Shown here piece after piece: positions 22,150-34,850 of a stretch of 64,000 bases of DNA. The notes below the pieces were generated by a model, which worked only from the letters and a program-made list of their open reading frames with translations, had not been told where the DNA came from and did not search any database. A program made the position numbers and the translations under genes. The stretch's first letter is position 1. Each line of letters opens with the position of its first letter. Source of the stretch: Isoetes taiwanensis (lineage: Eukaryota > Streptophyta > Lycopodiopsida > Isoetales > Isoetaceae); assembly GCA_021234155.1 (NCBI GenBank), contig JAJEKV010000050.1, positions 1,381,675-1,445,674 of the forward strand. Reading direction: 5' to 3'.

Positions 22150-22951
22150 CTACGATGCTATTGGACGCGTAGTGACAGTGGTGAGGAGTGTTGGTTCAAC
22201 AGGGTTAGGAGAAGCAGATGCAGAAGGCCGTGGTGCAAAGCTATTCCTCCTCCGAGCAGCTTTTTTCATGCGAGCAATGGACCATTCTTCTTCAATGCAC
22301 TCTTGCTTGCATGGAATCACGCCCAGCCTCTCTTGCTGGTCAGAAGAAAGACAATTATGGGTTGCGGGGAGTGTGCCAATGGCTAGGGTAGAAGACGAAG
22401 AAGGGGTGATGGCAAGGACAGGTGCAGGAGCGGTTGAGTAGGGATGGCCGCAGAGGAAGTAGAAGTAGGGGAGACAGAAGCAGAAGGAGGGATGGGAATG
22501 GAGGGTCTGCACACACGATAAGCAGAGAAGGCCTCAACATCGGGAAACATATTGGCAAGCTCTAGGCCATTAAGCAAAGATAATTTATATTTAAAAAAGA
22601 GTGGACCACTTTTAACAACCACAGACTTGGGGAGGGAAGCCTCATCAAGAAGGGAAATACAAATACGAGGACCATTGGTAATCGAATGAGCAAGGTGCAA
22701 CCCTAATCCATTGGCAATGGAGACCAAGAAGTCTGGAACCTGCAACTCAATTGGGAAGTCCTCCAATGCAAACCAGCATGGCATACGACGTGCACCAGAC
22801 TTATTAGGAAGAAATCCAGGGGTGTATACCTGATACAAGAGATAATGCCCCCACAAAGAATCCATTCCACGCTCCACTAGTTTATCAACAGCAATAGGCG
22901 ACCCGAACATCACTAAGAAATAATTGTTTTGCCTATCCAAGACTTTCAGGG
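22150..22951 (-). pseudogene. plant L1 ORF1 (DUF4283-like RNA-binding domain)
   Basis: The frame at 22,383-22,940 begins inside the domain (RQNNYFLVMFGSPIAVDKL), then reads YTPGFLPN, RMPCWFALEDFPIELQVPDF, LVSIANGLGLHL and GPRICISLLDEASLP. These are the successive conserved blocks of the DUF4283/RRM-like domain of plant L1 ORF1 proteins. The usual CCHC knuckle after the domain is not seen; a Pro/Ser-rich tail follows in shifted frames. The beginning is cut at 22,951, where the repeated segment starts. Confidence 0.7.
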
Positions 22952-23830
22952 ACGATAGTTTGTAATATGTGCGTTACTACAAAGGTTTTTCCCTCGTTTG
23001 AGTTTTTTTATCCTAGTAGTAATGACTAAATATAGTAATGATTAAAAATACCTCTATATACACAAGTCCCTTGTTATTTAGGGGTTGTATGACGCCGATT
23101 GTCGTTTGTTTAATTGAGTTAAAGATGTTGTAGTTTAAAATACTTCATGTGAACTTAACATAGTGTAGTGCATCATTGTACATTTTCTTACATCTATATT
23201 CATAGAGATTTTGCATACAGTATGATGATAAAGAAGTAAGAATAAAATGACAAGTAATCATATTATAATTCAACCAAGTTGTGCACATGAAACTGAATAG
23301 GTGCATTTTGGTGAACTTTGTGGGATGTTTTGCTATAGTCTTTCCAAGTTGTGTGCATAAAAGAAGGGGTCTTTGCTTCATTTTCCGCGTTGGACGAAGA
23401 TGTAGGTAAAGAGTGCAAAGGCAAGGCAATTGCTGAACTCCAAGAATTAACATCAAAGTTTTATATGACTATTTCAGCATGAAAGGTGGTTAATTTTCAA
23501 TACATATATAAGGCAGTATCATTTTATTTTGAAGGTAATATTTCTGCCCCAGGAAAAAGCGTCAGAACGACACGTGTCTTTGAAAAAAAAAACGAAAATT
23601 AAAAAAAAAAAGTGACGTCCCTTTCTTTTGCCATGCAAGCAACCCCTTCAGAGCAAGCAATCCGGCCCTGCTTAATTTCGGCCCTGCTCAATAGATTTCC
23701 TCTTTCCCTTTCTTGCTGGGTCTTTGATTCCTTGCTCTGCTCTGGCTATGGCAGATCCGTCTTCTTTGACGCTATTTTTTCTTTGCTTGAGAAGAGCCAT
23801 GGTGTTGACGCGTGTTAAGGCTTCTCAACT
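22952..23830 (+). repeat. repeated segment, copy 1 (pairs with 60,484-64,000)
   Basis: Starts with CGATAGTTTGTAATATGTGC, carries a LINE-3'-UTR-like block (CTACAAAGGTTTTTCCCTCG, then ATCCTAGTAGTAATGA), then about 430 bases of AT-rich sequence, a poly(A)-like junction near 23,578-23,612, and a pyrimidine-rich leader ending in an ATG near 23,748 (MADPSSLTL). The same order recurs from 60,484, where two extra inserts are present. Identity by eye is high but gapped. Confidence 0.75.
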
Positions 23831-24052
23831 GTGGATCTTCAACAATGGCAGATTAGGAAGCCCTCTGGTGGTTTTAGCGACTTAGGATTCAAAGTTCTTT
23901 CTACTGGAGGTATGTTCTATTCCCTTCCCATCAACAAGAGCCATAGCCTGGCCCGAGATGCTGTTATCCAAGCAGATCAAGCAATAAATTTGGGTTCCCG
24001 AGATGTGGTTTCCCTCATTGTCAAGGCTCTGGCAACAGCTCAGCTGAGATAA
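23748..24052 (+). pseudogene. unrecognised coding-like remnant
   Basis: Possible start MADPSSLTLF at 23,748. Another frame reads VFFDAIFSLLEKSHGVDAC, stop, then GFSTVDLQQWQIRKPSGGFS, LGFKVLSTGGMFYSLPINKS and LARDAVIQADQAINLGSRD. The first part recurs in copy 2 near 63,905, with the same stop codon after the Cys. I do not recognise the protein. It lies immediately before the aquaporin remnant, but any link is unknown. Confidence 0.3.
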
Positions 24053-24229
24053 TCTTGTAAACGAGGAGGACCCAAATCAGGAGACCGCCATAGCTTCTGG
24101 CTTCTTCAATGCCCTTCCTTTGTTTTTCACTTCCATATGTGCCTTTGGCTTCCCAAGCCTCTGGAATGGGCGTCTAAGCCATTTTTCAAGCCAATTAACT
24201 TCTAAGCTTAGTGTTCCGGAAGGAAGCAT

Positions 24230-24470
24230 GTGAGATTTATCTCCAGCAGGCCTAGTTGGCCAAAGCTCTAGTCCATGTAGTTGCAGCTACGACACATAAC
24301 TCGGGGGGCATATAAATCTGGCAGTTGCATTTGGGTTAGTTGTTGGAGGCCGCATTACAGTGCTCAGAAGACTTCTATACTGGATTGCTCAGCTAATTGG
24401 AGCAACTCTCGCATCCATTTTATATTGCCATTATGCATCCCATAATTATTGTTCTGTGAGTGCCAAAGAG
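24230..24470 (+). pseudogene. TIP-like: aquaporin pseudogene (tonoplast intrinsic protein type)
   Basis: Water/solute channel of the vacuolar membrane in its intact form. SPAGLVG near 24,240 and then, after shifts, [29 protein letters not shown] and [20 protein letters not shown] match the second and third membrane segments and the first half-helix loop of TIPs. The pore motif Asn-Pro-Ala is Asn-Leu-Ala here (codons at 24,315-24,323). Two frameshifts flank GGH, and the rest of the gene (second NPA loop, helices 4-6) is absent. A CACTA transposon starts about 125 bases downstream. Confidence 0.7.
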
Positions 24471-24593
24471 TTCAGGGAGTTCTGCCAGCAGGTATTACTT
24501 CAAACTTATGCTAATGCCGATTTTGTGCAGAAAAATGGCATTAATCTATTCCAATTGTTTTGGCATACTCTACATCCAAATTAGTGGGGAAAT

Positions 24594-24605
24594 CACTACA
24601 AGAGG
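24594..24605 (+). repeat. CACTA left terminal inverted repeat
   Basis: CACTACAAGAGG; ten of the first eleven bases or better match the inverted right end. Preceded by the AAT duplication. Confidence 0.85.
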
Positions 24606-25849
24606 ATGGGGGTATAGTGTCAACCCTTGTGACAAGTCCTAGACGTAGTGTCAAATTTGTGTTCCATCACTACTATCTTGACATTAATAAAGTGCTTGTG
24701 TTGTGTCAACATTGTGTCTAATGTGATAGTGTCAAATCTTTTGTCAAAAGCAATGACCTCCTTTGTCAACTTCTATCGCATGTTAAGCAGGTCATTGCAA
24801 CAACTTTTGAACAATATTTAAGCCAAGTTGTGCCAACTTTTCTAAGACTTATAACAAACGATTATTCAAATTTTATCTAATATTTTAACTTAACTTTGAG
24901 GAGCATTTTGTCACCTTATATTGCAATTTAAGTGGTTGTTGCAACAATTTTTAACAAATTTATAACTCCATCATTATAACATTTCTATGAGATTTTATAA
25001 TATAATGCCATCCAATTTGTATCTAATATATTAGTAGAATTGAGTCATATTCATATATCATTAAAGATTTAGTATTGTACCAAGGAATGTTACTTTGATA
25101 GAAAAGACTCATCCGACATGGTCGATGAAGGGAATAGATAATGGTGAAGTGGTACCTCTATTAACTTGAACAAGGAGCAAATTTATAGGAAGATAAAAAA
25201 ACAATACTCACACCAAAATGATCTTATATACCATAGTAGTCATAGCAATAAGATTAACAATGTTGATTAATCACATGTGGCAATCCTATTAAGATCGCTC
25301 AATATCCTCTATCTCATCCTCTCATCTTATAGATATAAAACAAAGAGCCAAATTCCTAATTGCTTCCTGGATGGATCATGTGCATGTTCTGGTGAATCTC
25401 TTCGCCTTCCATATATAACTCTATTATGTCCAAAGAATGAATTGGCTTAATTGAATGGAGATCCGAGCACATAATCTTTACTCTTTATCAACTACCTCTC
25501 TTTGTGAAAGTTCTATGAATGGAGATTCTAAAGGAACATGTTCATCAAGATCATCCTCAAGCAAAACTACACCTTCTCGAGATAACCTTCTCTCGTGCAT
25601 ATATTTTCACTCCTCCTCATCAACAAAGATCATCATCATTAGCATCATCATCATCATTAGCATGATCAAAGTCATGGAGAGCTCTTCCATATTATTTTCA
25701 GCTATAGATAGATCAATTACATGCCGAAGCTCTTGGTTGACACGTATGACAATCCACCGCTTGTCTCATTAGATTTCCTATGGAAAATATCTCGCCGACT
25801 GACTTTGAAAAACAAAAAGTGTTCCTTCATTTCACCAATACCTTTTGAA

Positions 25850-28450
25850 GAAATCCACTGAAATCCTGATGGATGAGTCCTAACCGCCAAGGTTGCAAAT
25901 TCAAGAAAGGAGAGAGAAGGGATGCACACCAATATCCTAGAGCGCAAGCTCCCCAAAACAAAGGCAAATTGAAATTGTATTGAACGTATGTATGAATACA
26001 AGATATGTGCGGGCAAGTAGGGGGCCAATAATCGCCTCCCGCTACCAACCACACATACTATGCCGCAATCAATTAAGGCAAGCAGGTGCCGTGAGCTAAT
26101 TAAAGCAAGTGGATGGGCTGGTGTAGGTGCTTCATGAAGTGCCGATTCAATACTACAGTCAGCACCTTAGCGTGTCGAGGTCACGTCAGTACAAGCAATG
26201 TCTAGCAGCAAGATGGTGATCCGAGTATCATATATCTTCATTAATTCTCCTTGATGAGAGGTCACCATCTCCATGCTCAACCCCTCCTCCCCGAGATGAG
26301 ATCCGAATCTATCAAGACCAATATTGTCGATGTCAGCCAAAGAGCCTGGCTACTTGCGCCAAAGGCTTAGTCAAGAGATCTCATGTATTGTCCCGTAGGA
26401 ACATGCTCAATCTGAATCTCGCTATCAGCCACAAGGTCCCTTTACAAAATGATAATGCTTGGGAACATGCTTAGGATTTTGATGTCGAATCCCCAAATGA
26501 GCACCAATCAATGCCACCTTTGTTATCCATGAGCATCCTTTTTGCCGGGTCCGTGGCGCGCTGCCCAATGCCCCACAAGAAAGTCCTTCAAACCAATGAT
26601 TTCACCGTCACGATGCCGTGCAACATACTCCGCCTGCTGATGAAAGAGATACATGGCCCCTGCTTTCTTACTGATCCAAGCAGCAATGATAGCATTGCGC
26701 GTAAAAACAAAATGCCTGATGTGGACCTCGAGTTGTTCATCATATCACAAGGAGGAATCACTATATGTCACACGAAAAAGCATCACTATTGCTGCTATAT
26801 GTAAGGCCATAATCAGCATCTTTAAGTAGCGGAGAATGTGCTTTGGCCATTTTGCTTATGACCCGGATCTCGGCCAAAATTGGCCGAGCTATAACAACAA
26901 ATGCAATATCGTCTCCGTGCAAAACCATGCAATACATGAGGCTTCGCCAATCAATTGTTTAAATGGAACTTTTGCCATAGAAAGATCGTCAAAGATCGGG
27001 ATTGTGGGACAATCTTTCTTAGTGAGAAGAGTACCGATTCATAGGAACTTTAGATGGATTGTAATCACCATGCCAGCCAAGCATTTCTTCAATGTAATTC
27101 TTTTGAGAGATATGAAGAACCTGCTGTTCGTCTCTGTAATTCGTAACCCAAACAATACGGTGAAGCTTCACCTGTCTACTATTGGAAACTTAGCAAAACA
27201 AGCCTTGTCTTGAATTCAGCAATGTGCTCATTATTGCTGCTTCATGAGGCAAGGAATCATCCACATACAAAGCAATGATGAGTAAGAACTTGCCTTTGAC
27301 GACTCGATGTAGATAGATTAGAATCAAATCTTACCGGGCCGAACTTTGGTCTTTGAAGAAAAGAATCTATGGTCTGTACCAAGCACGGATGCTTGCTTTA
27401 ACCTACAAAGTGCCTTCGCTAATTTGCATATTAAATGCTCGGGCCAAATTTCTTTGACATAACCCTCGAGGTTGCTTCATATATATATTTCTTTCATCAA
27501 GTTTGCCATTAAGAAATGCCGCTGGACATATCCGCTTGATGAACCTCAAGATTATAATGAAAGAATGCAAGAAGAATTTTAATGCTCATCATCTTGACCA
27601 TCGAGAAAAATGTTTCCAAAGTAATCAATGCCATATTGCCGGGTTGAAACCCCTCAAGGTGCAACCAAGCTGCTTTGTAGCCGCTGATGAGCTTACCGAT
27701 GGAGCTTGCATTTGTAGACCCATTTGTTACCAAATAACCTTCCCGATCATGAGGAAGAGGAACCAAATCCCAAGTGCCATTTTTGAACAATAGAACTTAC
27801 TCAAGCAGCCATTACGAAATAGCTTCACGATAGTCACGGGTTCACCGGACAATAGCAAAGACCACAAAACCTATAATGCCGGGCATAATTTCAAAGATAG
27901 AAAGTAAACTTCCTTTACTCCTCGACAAGTTCTTCTTCAACTCCTCCTTGATCAGGATGACAAAATCACCTCCCGGATCGATGGGCCAAGATCTCCTCCC
28001 CGGATCGGATGTGTCAAGATCCGCGGCCGGATCGTGAAATGGTGTCAGAAGCGCCGCAGGCCGGACCACGCAGTGTGCCGGAACTCAGCCGCAGTGCCGA
28101 ATATCGAAATCAATCCGGATGGATTGAAGCTATGCATGCCATCCGTTATCCATGCGTAGATATCAAGAAATTCCACATTAGGAGTTTTTGAACCTTGCCG
28201 AATGTCAAATATCTTCATAAAAAATAACATCACACTAACACAAAGCTTCGTATCCGACTGACCAGCCTATAAATCCATGCTTCTCAGACCGGGTCGAAAA
28301 CTCCAAAGATCATTTCTTGCCGGTATGCCTAAGTTTCTTACATTTGCTTTGGGAATAAGCATAAAGGCAAAGACATCCAAAAAGACACGCAGTTTACACA
28401 AATTAGCCATTACATACCATTTCACTCATTGGTTCCATCAAGCCAAGAAC
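25850..28450 (-). mobile_element. Ty1/copia retrotransposon remnant nested in the CACTA
   Basis: Minus-strand pol in copia order. The RT N-terminal part (27,509-27,790) reads NGTWDLVPLPHDREGYLVTN, then FFSMVKMMSIKILLAFFHYN and LEVHQADMS. Next come AFLNGKLDERNIYMKQPRGY and LICKLAKALCRLKQAS, and an intact YVDD box (codons at 27,256-27,267) in ALYVDDS. RNase H remains follow (GSLMYCMV near 26,950; KKAGAMYLFHQQAEYVA near 26,650; YHFVKG and EIQIEHVPTGQ near 26,420). A purine-rich tract then precedes a probable 3' LTR at about 25,850-26,230. Stops and shifts are frequent. A second LTR and a clear integrase or gag were not found. Confidence 0.75.
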
Positions 28451-31080
28451 CAAATGTGATAAAAAATGTAAAATGATGAAAAAGATGAGCAAATCCAAAG
28501 ATACGCGGCCAAATAGGGATAGATGAGGCTTAATACTTACCCTGCTCACAACCAGCGTATCAAATATTGATTTATCCAGCCTCCCAAGATCGACTTAAGG
28601 AGCTGGCTCCTATTCCACACAATTAATCCATGTATTATTAACATTCCACATAAACCATGCTAAGTATCAGAAAAACACAAATAAAGAAAACGCTCCAACA
28701 ATCACATTAAATACTAGCAAGAAATCCTATAAGGGTACTCGTATATAGGTAGGGAGCAAAGATAACGCCATAAAGACTTAAAAGAAAGGCTATATAAAAG
28801 TTAAGTTTCCAACCTAAACTGAGTCTCCGAGCAACAAAGCACAATCTTAACCAACTAATCTTATCAATGGGTTTTAGAATAAATGGTGAAATATGAATAA
28901 TGAATCCATACAAATGGGTTTTAAAGGGTAAACAGTAGTTTAGTCAAGGTAATTGTATGGCTTGAAGTGTGACAGTATGGCCTGAACTCAACATAGAAGG
29001 AGCAATCGTAATCGGGATTTGGTAAAACACTGTGCTTTTCCATGGTCTTGAGTCATATCCAAGCCCGGTAGATCCCGACAAAAGATTAGGCCCACCGGCT
29101 CATCTGGCTTTGTCATGCATTTGAACACGTGGAAAATACCTTCTAATAACACCCGCTCAGCTGGGCTCAAAGAATAGCCATATAGAGTTCTAAACCTTGT
29201 AGTCGGACTAAACACGATTCTTGTGTAGATAGCAGATAGCCAATGGGAAACTTGAAAGCAAAACCAAAGATTCTTCCACACAACTAAGACTAGTAAGTAA
29301 ACAAATGACTACCAAAGCATCACGGATTTTCTCATGGATCCTGCCCAAATAACCCACTTTACCTCTGATTAAGCTCTTTTCTTCTATAACTAGGATTGAA
29401 ACGCTGGCCAAAAGCTTCCGGGAATTCTTTTGATACAAAAGACGCTTTTCCCTTTTGTTATGTTATAACTCAAAAGTTGAGGAAAGTATCCTCACTTCCC
29501 TATTAATAATAAAGATCTTTCTAATCTTAGCTTTACTATTTAAGTTCATATCCCGTATTTCGTCAAGTAGCTAGCATAATACGAACATCGATTTACCTTT
29601 AATTTCAACCCTTTGATAATCTCTTCCATAATTAATTATCTCTAACCTATGGTTGCAAACTTTAAACGCTAACCTTCCATCAACCCCCTAGGTGTGTCAC
29701 ACACGCCTACTTATCCGGGGTTCGCTCATGTTTCCACCTTCATGAATGACACCTTGTGAGCCACTAATGTTTTCTCAAAATGACTAGGCAATACCCTCAG
29801 AGCACGAAAATGTAATTTTCTAGTATTCTTGTTATAAGATCCCCATTATGGTACAAAAATATCATTAACCCAACAATGAAATCAGAATATTAGAAAAATG
29901 ACTCCTAGCAAGTATACAATGAAGTGAATCTTCCTAATATTAGCCATCGACAACCTTAACACTATTGGTTCGATACCAAGAACCAATAATCACACCATGC
30001 ATATCAATATAGAGTATATTTCCGTTCCATTACGCATCATTGGTTCTATTACACGCCGGCGGCTAATATAAGATCCCTATTACAAAGAATCATTACATCA
30101 ATATGAAATCGAGAAAACAAAATGATAAAAGATGAGCAACCCAAAGATAGCTTCATAAATTCCGATTCGCTCTGAATATTGCCCGCTATCCGGGCCTGGC
30201 CACATTTCCGCATGCTGAATGACACCTCGCGGAGCCACTAATGTTTTCCCAAAATGACTAGGCAATACCTAAAAAAATAATGAAGTGAGCCTTCTAATGT
30301 TCTGGTGTTGAGTATAAGGTTCCCATCAGGTACAAAAATCGCTACTCCCTCGAAAATGTAATACGACTCCAGCGCATAAATTCAAGAAAGCTTTCTATCA
30401 CTAGCCATTGCACAACATTGGTGTCTATTGCCTAAAACACAATATTCACACCATACACAATGGTATAGATAATGTGCCAGGCATGCAATTTTGAAACCGC
30501 ATGGCTCAAGTAATCCCGTAGGTATAGCCAAGGTCCGAAGCTAGGCAAAATTGCCTCAGCCTCGCACATTCTCTAATGTAATGCTTTGGGGCAGCAGGTA
30601 TTAGCTGAAAGCCACTTCCCAGACATTACGAAAACCATTGCCCACCTAATGAATATAGAGATTACACACCACTAGTTTTAACAAGGTAATATAAGATCTC
30701 AACAATGGTTTTAATACTAAGGTAATATTAAAATCTCAACAATGCCGATTCATCATTACCCCCAACAATGCAATCGAGAAAAGAAGAAAATGATGAAAAA
30801 TAGAAAACAACCCAAAAGAAGATACGTCAAACAGAAATATGGCGCGAGAAATTACCTGGTTCACAGCGAGAATAAATCTTTGAATCATCTTCTTGAATAA
30901 CCACTGCCTATCTAGGGTTTTGTTCACAGTCGCCACAATCACCAAGAGTCGCCAATACGATCAGTAAGTATACAGAAGCTTCAAGCAACGCAAAATGTTA
31001 GCAATAAATTTTCCATTTTTGTCTTTTCCTTGCATTTATGCTGTTCTGCCAGCTTCTAACGTCTATCTATTGGTGTTTAT
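28450..31080. repeat. diverged tandem duplication inside the CACTA
   Basis: Blocks recur with about 500-base spacing. GAGCCACTAATGTTTTC, then CAAAATGACTAGGCAATACC, lies at about 29,760 and 30,234. AAATGATGAAAAAGATGAGC-like sequence lies at about 28,470, 30,120 and 30,790. A GTAA-flanked segment lies at about 28,545 and 30,860 (minus-strand 5' splice-like). Minus-strand open segments (28,988-29,281; 30,736-30,945) look somewhat coding but are unassigned. Confidence 0.45.
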
Positions 31081-31089
31081 AGTGTCTTC

Positions 31090-31288
31090 TAATAGGCCCG
31101 ACAAGGGCAAAAATGTGTCGACAGGAGTCTTCTGGAGATAAGCTGGAGAGTTTCTGGGCGGCCAATGTGCCAGAAGATATTTTGGCTGCTCTTATGACGA
31201 AATTGCAGAAACGGATCCAAAGAACTAGCAAAGGCCAAGATGATTCAGAAAAGAAGATGCAAAAGAAAAAAGAATGGAAAGGAGAGGT
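31090..31288 (+). other. possible exon, Lys-rich, unrecognised
   Basis: Bounded by TTTATAG (before 31,081) and GAG|GTAAAAC (31,288/31,289). Encodes LESFWAANVPEDILAALMTK, then KSKG-type basic sequence with KKMQKKKEWKGE. It lies on the same strand as, and 590 bases before, the receptor-kinase pieces, but does not resemble that family. Confidence 0.3.
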
Positions 31289-32386
31289 AAAACATTGCTT
31301 TAGTTTCAAGCATTTCCTCTGATAGATAAAACTACCTGCAAATTTGGGCAATTAGTTTTAATCTGATAGATAGCTTTAGTTTCAGAGACAAAAGAGGACC
31401 TTACATCAGAAAAATAGAGCATGCAACTAAGTGTAGAATGTTATCTGTTTTGATTTCACAGAATACCACTCCAATTTGTATGAAAACTATGCATGAGCCC
31501 CATATGTGCATATTTTTTAAGGAGATGAAATTTACTTTTGTTTAATCTTTTTTAGAATTCCAGGAACTATTATGCATGAATTGATATGCAATTTAGAGTT
31601 CAAGCATCATAAAAGACTTTGAACAACAAGAGGGAGCCAGCTCCATTGTAATTTATGCTTGTTCTAGCTCAGGTATCTGCTTGCAGAGCTAGCCACTTTG
31701 TGCGGCAACATTTATATCACCAGTGGGCTGGCAGAAGCTAAGGTCCACCACCTTGTGATCATAAGTCTGCTGCTTCTGCAGTAGGACCTGTAAGATTCTT
31801 AACTCTCTACATGCTCTTTGACAAAGTCCATTCCTGGAATAATTATGTATAAGACTATTTTTGGCAATTTACAGGAACATTGCAAAACAACCAATTTTAT
31901 GGGTTGGATTCCCTCGTCTATGTTTGCTATATCCCTTCCTTCAAGTAAGTGTTTTCCCTCTTGGAGATAAAAGAAGAACAGTGCTTTCAGCAATCAACAG
32001 TAAAGCTTTTCGTTTTATTCTTTTGCATATAAATAAATGAAATGTCAATATTTTGATGCTGTAACTACAAAATTTTCTAATTAATTACCTTTTTGGCAGA
32101 GATCTCATGGTAATCTATTCAGTGCATCCCCTGCTTCCACCTCAATCTCTTTTAGCATCATCACCTTCTCAAGGTGCTACAACTGGACTTCCTAAGCTGA
32201 GTCCTGCAAGTGGATATGTTTCACCTTAATATCACTGTTAAAGTAAACAGGCAAATGCAAAGACTGTTCTGAAATTTGGTGGAAGAATTAACTTCGGTTT
32301 GGTTGTAGCATCTATCCTTGCAATAGCTGTGGTTGTCCTGATAGTGATGTTCTTTCCTCGTGAGGATATCAAAAGATGATAGATAT

Positions 32387-32424
<38 letters not shown>

Positions 32425-33154
32425 TTATTAACGTCATAATGAAGACCCGCCAAGGGTCTATGAGACCCGTATAACATAAACAGAATTAAGACCTTCAGGA
32501 GGGAAACCCTCCTGTTATCTAAAGTATGGAAACAAAATATTAAGTTTAACAATTGAAAATCAAAAATCTGTTCAGATAGGATTTGATGGAGACAGTCCAT
32601 TCGCTCCCGTGGCTGCTGCAAAATACTATAATACCTCTTGGCCTGCTTTAGTTGCTTGCTGCTTGGCCTCTTCTGAAAGACTTTTTTATGTTTCCATGGC
32701 TGCTGATCGTTTTATCTTCTTAGACAGTGCCAAAGTTACCCCTTTAGGGTCAGGATACTTCCTCTGTGGTGAGTCTAATAACCTCTTATCATCGCTTTGT
32801 CTCAGATGAAAAGAAATCAGTTATTTCTGTTTGCTTCAGGCCCATTGGATTCTTTTTGTTTGAGAATACTTCTCCCTTTCTAGAGATAGTTCATATACAA
32901 AGTGAGATACACATTTCTGATCGTAATACTCTACCAGCTGTCGAGAGATGTGTGGATCTCTAAAAAGACAATGATATCTGCCTCTAATAATGCAATAGGT
33001 TGGGCAGGTAAAATAAAAATGTTCTTCTTAATTCACCATGTTTAGATCGCAATACTACCAGATCCTCACGACCAATCTTTTCGGCCTCTACCAACCTCAA
33101 TCTCCAGCTGGTGAGATGACACACTCTAAACTGCCCCATAGAGTATCTCACTCT

Positions 33155-34850
33155 TTATTCAGCAGATCCATCTAAATATCCAGGTCTTATAATGAACCCA
33201 TCCACTGATATATTTAGGAAGTTATCCTTATAGAATTTCTTTTTAGCAGGCAGCTCTTTGATGGGATTCGTCTCTGTATTTGAAACATACAGATACTCCA
33301 AGTCATGGCGTATAAGCTGATTGATTTCTTGCTGAGTAAAATTCAGATTGTCATCCATTATACCACACAGTGGCGCGTGGGATATTTCCTCAGCAGAGAA
33401 ACCCATCTCCTCAAACAATTTAGATGTCCTTGTGAACTAACAGCGCTTACCTTATTCACAATGTTTTAGACTTACACATATGCCAGCTTAGAAGCCTTCT
33501 TGACCTTCTTGTGACTGTCCAAGACGGTGTAACTTATGGGCACGCTTTTCACTGCTTGGCAAAGGTAATCTCACCCTTCAGAGGTTTTGCATTAAACTCC
33601 AGCATTATATCATAAAACAATGTTTGCTTCTAATCATTCTAGAGAGAAGAGAATTTGGAGCCTTCTAGTTGACCCCAGTCATCGGGCTCAGAGGTCAACT
33701 CCCCCATATTTGTGCACTATATAAAGCTGCCGCTTCACCAAACGCGTCGCAACAGGAAGAGCTTTGTATGAACATCTTGGAAATGGAGTTGGTAGCACTG
33801 TTTTTCTCCAGCTGTACAAGAGAAGCATATCCTTTTTGCAATCCTTGCCTGACCAGCCTCCCCCTCAATCTGAATAGAGGGCCAGCAAACTCTACCCCCA
33901 AATAGGTGTATGTAGAAACAATTTCTACAGGTTGTCCTTGGAAAGTAAAAGAGTTATTTTTCCAATTTTCCAAGAGGTATTAAAAACCATCACTTTGGTC
34001 TTGCTGAGATTTACTTGCAGCCTTCTATCTTTTGCAAAAGGCTTCTAGGGCAGCCAAATGTTTTGGAGTCCTTGAGGAGATGGGTGAGATTAGAACCACA
34101 TCATCCCCGTGATAGAGCAAAATGGGAATGCATTCCTGAGCGAAAGCATGGAGCCTTCTCCTACTTCTAAACACTGAACAAAGCTTCAAGCCCATCAATG
34201 TAAAGTCCAAATAGAGTAGGAGAGAGGGGGGGCAATCTTTGTTTAACCCCAACTGTAATTGAAAACTTCCTCTGAAAACTGCTCATCTATTTTCACTCTG
34301 CCTATTACATTTCCTCGTATAATGTCAACACTGCCCAGATCAGCCTGCGGAGAAAGCCCTTAACGTTTTGAGCCTCTGAAACAACCTGTTCAGGAACAGT
34401 ATCAAAGGCTTCGAAAATCAACAAAAACAACAATAAACTTTACTTTTCCTTGCCTTTGCTTCCTCAATGATTGCCCTTAAAGAAAAAATATGATCAATTG
34501 TGGGAAAAGTTTTTCCGAAACCAGCTTGTCCCTTTGGCTCTAAGGCTGTGATTTTCTGCAAAATCACTATGACCATTTCCAATGCGATCCATACAGTTTG
34601 CTATCATGCCCAATCATAATTAGGCTTATAATTAGTAGGATCTATAGAATCAAATTTTATGGTGGATAGGCTTTATAACATTATTTGACCAAACCAGCGG
34701 AAAACCAATGCAAATAGCTTCATTAAATAGATCTGCAATCATTGGAAAGCAATGTCTAGCCCCATGTATAATCATTTCAGCTTGCAATTCTTCCCAATCT
34801 TTTGTTTCTTTCCTGTGTTTAGCTTTTGTATGGCCCTTCTTTCCCAATGA
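33155..34850 (-). pseudogene. LINE reverse transcriptase and C-terminal region
   Basis: The N-terminal RT block (34,650-34,847) reads ADLFNEAICIGFPLVWSNNV, then IKPIHHK. The catalytic block (34,025-34,252) reads LLLYLDFTLMGLKLC, then PILLYHGDDVVLIS, where HG replaces the Ala of the usual YADD. The C-terminal block (33,695-33,973) reads FQGQPVEIVSTYTYLGVEF and AAALYSAQIWGS, the typical after-RT segment. Frames differ between blocks. Confidence 0.75.

Larger units (their letters stand above)
19390..22951 (-). mobile_element. L1-type LINE, 5'-truncated and internally deleted
   Basis: Minus-strand element with ORF1 remains at 22,150-22,951, the endonuclease start at 22,066, a pre-RT segment at 20,581-20,920, and a 3' end at about 19,405-19,452 (GGTCTCCGTGGACGATAAAA when read on the minus strand) with an ATTCT tail (19,390-19,410). 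No polymerase motif block was found between 19,450 and 20,580, so most of the RT is gone. The element is placed in the intron or flank upstream of the GABA transaminase exons. That all parts belong to one insertion is inferred from order and strand. Confidence 0.65.

Noticed and set aside
25455-25772. Ser/Ile-rich 105-aa ORF
   Set aside because: Low-complexity ATC/TCA repeats near the copia LTR; no domain.
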